Below are positions 61,743 to 64,000 of a stretch of 64,000 nucleotides of DNA, one piece after another. Numbering within the stretch: the stretch's first letter is position 1; each line of letters begins with the position of its first letter. Position numbers and translations under genes: made by a program. Location: assembly GCA_963766605.1 (NCBI GenBank), contig CAVYAT010000002.1, positions 1 through 64,000 of the forward strand. Reading direction: 5' to 3'. Under the pieces are notes generated by a model. It had not been told where the DNA came from and searched no databases. It saw nothing but the letters and a program-made list of their open reading frames with translations. This DNA comes from AC-49 sp963766605. Lineage in GTDB: Bacteria > Actinomycetota > Thermoleophilia > Solirubrobacterales > Solirubrobacteraceae.

Positions 61743-62491
61743 GACATCCGCCCCACGGTGTCGGCGCGCAGGCCGAGCCGCAGGGTCTCGAGACTCAGCA
61801 CGTCGTCGGGGGCGATGTTGCCGAGGTTGACCTCGGCGCCATAGGTGCGCAGGAAGAACACCTGCTGGTCCTTCTGGGGCGCTTCGAACAGCACGCGATC
61901 GATATCGATCGCGTGGACGATCTCGTCGATCAGCCCCATGCGCACCTCGCCGTCGGGCCGGTAGATGCCAGCCGTGCCGGTCTCGCGCGCCTCGGCCACG
62001 ACCTTCCACGCGCCGGCCTCGAGCTCGGCGTCGATCTGCTCGACCCAGCGGTAGGGGGCCATGATCTCCTCGGCGTCCTTGGATCCGACCTCCGAGAACA
62101 CGATGAAGCCATCGCCGGAGAGCTTCGTGATCAGCGCCAGCTTCTCCTCGCGCGGTAGCGAGATCGTCCCGTCGGAGATCTCGACATGTCCGAGCCCCAG
62201 CTCGCGCAGCCACGCGACGAGCCCGTCGGCGCGCTTCTGACTCAGCGCGACCTCGGTCAGCGTCCCGCCGAGCACGACCGGAATGTCGTGGGCGCGGTAG
62301 CGGGCGAGCTTGGCCTCGAGGTTGTCGGTGACCAGCGCCGTCCCCCAGCCGAGCTTGACGATGTCCACGTACGGACCGGCAACCTCGATCAGGCCGTCCA
62401 CCGCGGCGACCGACAGCCCGCGATCCAGCACGTGGGTCAGCCCCGCCGAGCGCGGCTTGACGCTGCGCGACGGGAGGTCGAGGAAGGTCAC
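61739..62491 (-). CDS. comA: Phosphosulfolactate synthase (ComA family)
   Basis: The product has 250 residues. The (beta/alpha)8 barrel carries GLTHVLDRGLSVAAVDGLIE, PYVDIVKLGWGTALVTDNLE (catalytic Lys region), VVLGGTLTEVALSQKRADGL, VEISDGTISLPREEKLALIT and VFSEVGSKDAEEIMAPYRWV, all typical of ComA. The family joins sulfite to phosphoenolpyruvate to give phosphosulfolactate, the first step to coenzyme M in methanogens and to sulfolactate in Bacillus spores. No ComB or other coenzyme M gene is adjacent. The GTG at 62491 shares a base with the upstream stop. Some bacterial ComA-like proteins may have other substrates. Confidence 0.88.
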   Translation of the reverse strand: MTFLDLPSRSVKPRSAGLTHVLDRGLSVAAVDGLIEVAGPYVDIVKLGWGTALVTDNLEAKLARYRAHDIPVVLGGTLTEVALSQKRADGLVAWLRELGLGHVEISDGTISLPREEKLALITKLSGDGFIVFSEVGSKDAEEIMAPYRWVEQIDAELEAGAWKVVAEARETGTAGIYRPDGEVRMGLIDEIVHAIDIDRVLFEAPQKDQQVFFLRTYGAEVNLGNIAPDDVLSLETLRLGLRADTVGRMS

Positions 62492-63642
62492 TAGTGGCTG
62501 AGGTCGGTGCCGACGGTGACGACGACGGTCGGCTGCGGGGGGCCGGCGGCGGCCGTGGTGTCGGCATCCATCGCCGTGACCGCGTCGGAGCCGAGACCGA
62601 GGCTCCTGGCGACCTCGAGCGCTGCCGCCTTCTGGCCTGGCGCGTAGGAGACGATGGTGGTCACGTGGGTCTGGACGGGTGCGTTGCCCTCACGGCTCCC
62701 CGGCACCTGGAAGCCGCCGCCCGACAGCCGCGTGCCGATCGTCTTGGCGAGCTGGAACGTCGTCGTGCCGTTGAGGACGACGACGGTGACCTTGGAGCGC
62801 GCCGGCGTGCTGGTCGTCGTGTGGTGGTTGTTGGCGACGATCGACGTCGGCGTGGTGACGATCGGGTTGGTCGGCGGCTGGGACTTGCCGCCCCCGCCAC
62901 TGAGCGCGATGACGAGCACCACGCCGATCGCCAGCACGGCGGCGACGGCGCCGCCGATGATCCAGCGGCTGCGGTGGCCGCCGCCGTCGCCGTTGGTGTC
63001 GGCCGTGGCGACCGGCGTGGCCGGGGTCCGCGCGGCACGCGGCGTCGCCGATGGGCGCACCCGCGCCGACGCGGGGATCGGCGCCATCGCGACGCTCGAC
63101 TGGCGGTTGTCCTCCTGCGGCTTGGGCTCCTCAGCGGCGGGCTCGTCGGCGGCGGCGGGCTTGTCGCCGCCGGGCGTCTCCTCGCTGCCCGCCTCGGTCT
63201 TCGCGGCGTCGCCGTCCGCCGCCGCGTCGGCGGGCTTGGCCTCGTCGCCACCGCCGTTCTGGGATTCGGCCGCTGCCTCTGCCTCTGTCGCAACCGTCGC
63301 GGCGCCAACCACCGCGGCGCCGGCACCGGCTGCCGTCGCTGCCGCGACCCCGGCCGCCGGCGCGGGAGTCTGCGCGGCCGCCGTCGCCGGCTCGGGCTTG
63401 GCGATCGGCTCGGCGACGATCCGCTTGGACGGGTCGGGGCCGGTGCGCGCGGTCTGCTCGGCCGCGCGCTCCGGGCCGCGGCCGGCCCACGCGCGCAGGC
63501 GCTTGACCTCGCGCGCTTGGGCGAAGTACAGGACCGACAGCACGGCGAGCCCGATGATCGCCGCGAAACCGGCGTAGGCCCCGTAGGTCTTGATCCGGTC
63601 CGTCAGGTTGAGCGCGAACGCGAGAACTGCGACGAGCGACAT
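62491..63642 (-). CDS. Membrane protein with LytR C-terminal (LytR_C) domain
   Basis: The product has 383 residues. Two N-terminal helices (SLVAVLAFALNLTDRI; AGFAAIIGLAVLSVLYFAQA) lead to a long Ala/Glu/Pro-rich disordered region, a third helix (WIIGGAVAAVLAIGVVLVIA) and a LytR_C domain of about 95 residues: SKVTVVVLNGTTTFQLAKTI, then LSGGGFQVPGSREGNAP. The catalytic LytR-CpsA-Psr domain, which attaches glycans to the cell wall, is absent. It may bind a glycan or wall polymer. It is the second gene of the coupled operon; the FlaA1-like gene lies 12 bases upstream. Confidence 0.87.
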   Translation of the reverse strand: MSLVAVLAFALNLTDRIKTYGAYAGFAAIIGLAVLSVLYFAQAREVKRLRAWAGRGPERAAEQTARTGPDPSKRIVAEPIAKPEPATAAAQTPAPAAGVAAATAAGAGAAVVGAATVATEAEAAAESQNGGGDEAKPADAAADGDAAKTEAGSEETPGGDKPAAADEPAAEEPKPQEDNRQSSVAMAPIPASARVRPSATPRAARTPATPVATADTNGDGGGHRSRWIIGGAVAAVLAIGVVLVIALSGGGGKSQPPTNPIVTTPTSIVANNHHTTTSTPARSKVTVVVLNGTTTFQLAKTIGTRLSGGGFQVPGSREGNAPVQTHVTTIVSYAPGQKAAALEVARSLGLGSDAVTAMDADTTAAAGPPQPTVVVTVGTDLSH

Positions 63643-63654
63643 GAGGCGCGCAGT

Positions 63655-64000
63655 CTAGGGCGCTTCTCGGAGCGCGGGCGCGGTCCGCAACGCCGAAAGC
63701 TCGCTCACCCGGGCCGCGAGACCGGCCGCATCGCCCTCCAGGACGAGCAATCCGATCTGGTCGAAGACCTCCGCCACGACCTCGGAATCGAGCGGGTCGC
63801 GCTCGGCGCGGACGATCTTCTCGGCCGGCGTGAGCTGCGGGCGCTCGTAGTCGTTGAACAGCTCCTCGTGGAGCTTCTCGCCCGGCCGGCGGCCGACGAC
63901 CTCGATCGCGATGTCCTCGTCGGGCTTGAGCCCTGACAGCTCGATCATCTCGCGCGCCAGCGCGACGATCGACACCGGATCGCCCATCTCCAGTACGTAG
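63655..64000 (-). CDS. Nucleoside-diphosphate sugar epimerase/dehydratase (FlaA1/CapD-like), C-terminal part
   Basis: About 115 C-terminal residues are visible; the gene continues past the right edge, since the frame upstream of the ATG at 63987 reads YVLEMGDPVSIVALAREMIE, a conserved interior segment. LSGLKPDEDIAIEVVGRRPG, EKLHEELFNDYE and TPAEKIVRAERDPLD match the end of CapD/FlaA1-type 4,6-dehydratases. These make rare amino-sugar nucleotides such as UDP-QuiNAc or bacillosamine precursors for the priming transferase. It heads the visible coupled operon down to 56535. Confidence 0.85.
   Translation of the reverse strand, partial: YVLEMGDPVSIVALAREMIELSGLKPDEDIAIEVVGRRPGEKLHEELFNDYERPQLTPAEKIVRAERDPLDSEVVAEVFDQIGLLVLEGDAAGLAARVSELSALRTAPALREAP

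Noticed and set aside
1..64000. tRNA, rRNA, CRISPR, insertion sequence, prophage or attachment site
   Set aside because: I looked for conserved tRNA arms, repeat-spacer arrays, transposase motifs and flanking repeats and found none; visual reading cannot exclude a missed tRNA.

Overview
The window is very GC-rich (roughly 70%), densely coding DNA from a chromosome-like region. GTG starts, 4-base start/stop overlaps and short intergenic gaps are common. The gene content includes DHA2 transporters, DUF3105, DUF427, LuxR- and HD-GYP-type regulators, and many secreted proteins ending in Ig-like cell-surface domains. This suggests a soil-type actinobacterium, most likely Thermoleophilia/Solirubrobacterales. 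That placement is an inference from gene content and composition; no rRNA gene is present to confirm it. I saw no tRNA, rRNA, CRISPR array, insertion sequence or prophage. No gene-free stretch exceeds about 180 bases; the longest is 4565-4743, where I see only a possible ribosome binding site.

Left part (1-20 kb) is catabolic and housekeeping. It holds two LLM flavin monooxygenases, a tight four-gene operon (VOC protein, DUF2855, nucleoside hydrolase, ribokinase), a large secreted Ig-like protein, and a convergent pair of small related proteins. A DHA2 exporter lies divergent to a LuxR regulator. Next come a TesB thioesterase, a serine beta-lactamase-like hydrolase, an SQR-like flavoprotein, an APC-USP permease, a RidA protein and a class III aminotransferase.

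The 20-23 kb region looks like a redox/stress island: MarR regulator, ferredoxin reductase, sigma factor, zinc-binding anti-sigma factor and DoxX-family membrane protein. Two perfect palindromes flank the reductase. All four genes from the reductase to DoxX carry single-base-type frameshifts (five sites in 1.1 kb). Further indels occur at about 26995, 27750, 34315 and 34350. In every case the protein sense continues in another frame, so assembly error is more likely than gene decay.

23-44 kb holds a seven-bladed secreted beta-propeller. It is followed by a minus-strand operon of a DNA glycosylase, a tandem HD-GYP/LuxR regulator, a secreted protein, a methyltransferase and a TolB-like propeller fused to a cupredoxin. 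Then come a GST-like protein, a second DHA2 exporter, an EamA transporter, a tandem DUF427 protein, an orphan beta-class DNA methyltransferase, a lytic transglycosylase fused to a DUF5715-like domain, transketolase, inorganic pyrophosphatase, an SDR and a DUF3105 protein.

44-64 kb is a Wzx/Wzy-type surface polysaccharide locus that runs off the right edge. It contains a priming phosphoglycosyl transferase, several GT2/GT4 glycosyltransferases, a Wzx-like flippase, an O-antigen ligase/polymerase, a GT-C membrane glycosyltransferase, an ATP-grasp ligase with a methyltransferase, and a FlaA1/CapD-type epimerase/dehydratase. A ComA-like phosphosulfolactate synthase and a histidine phosphatase lie inside the translationally coupled polymerase operon. 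This unexpected combination is the best candidate here for undescribed biology.
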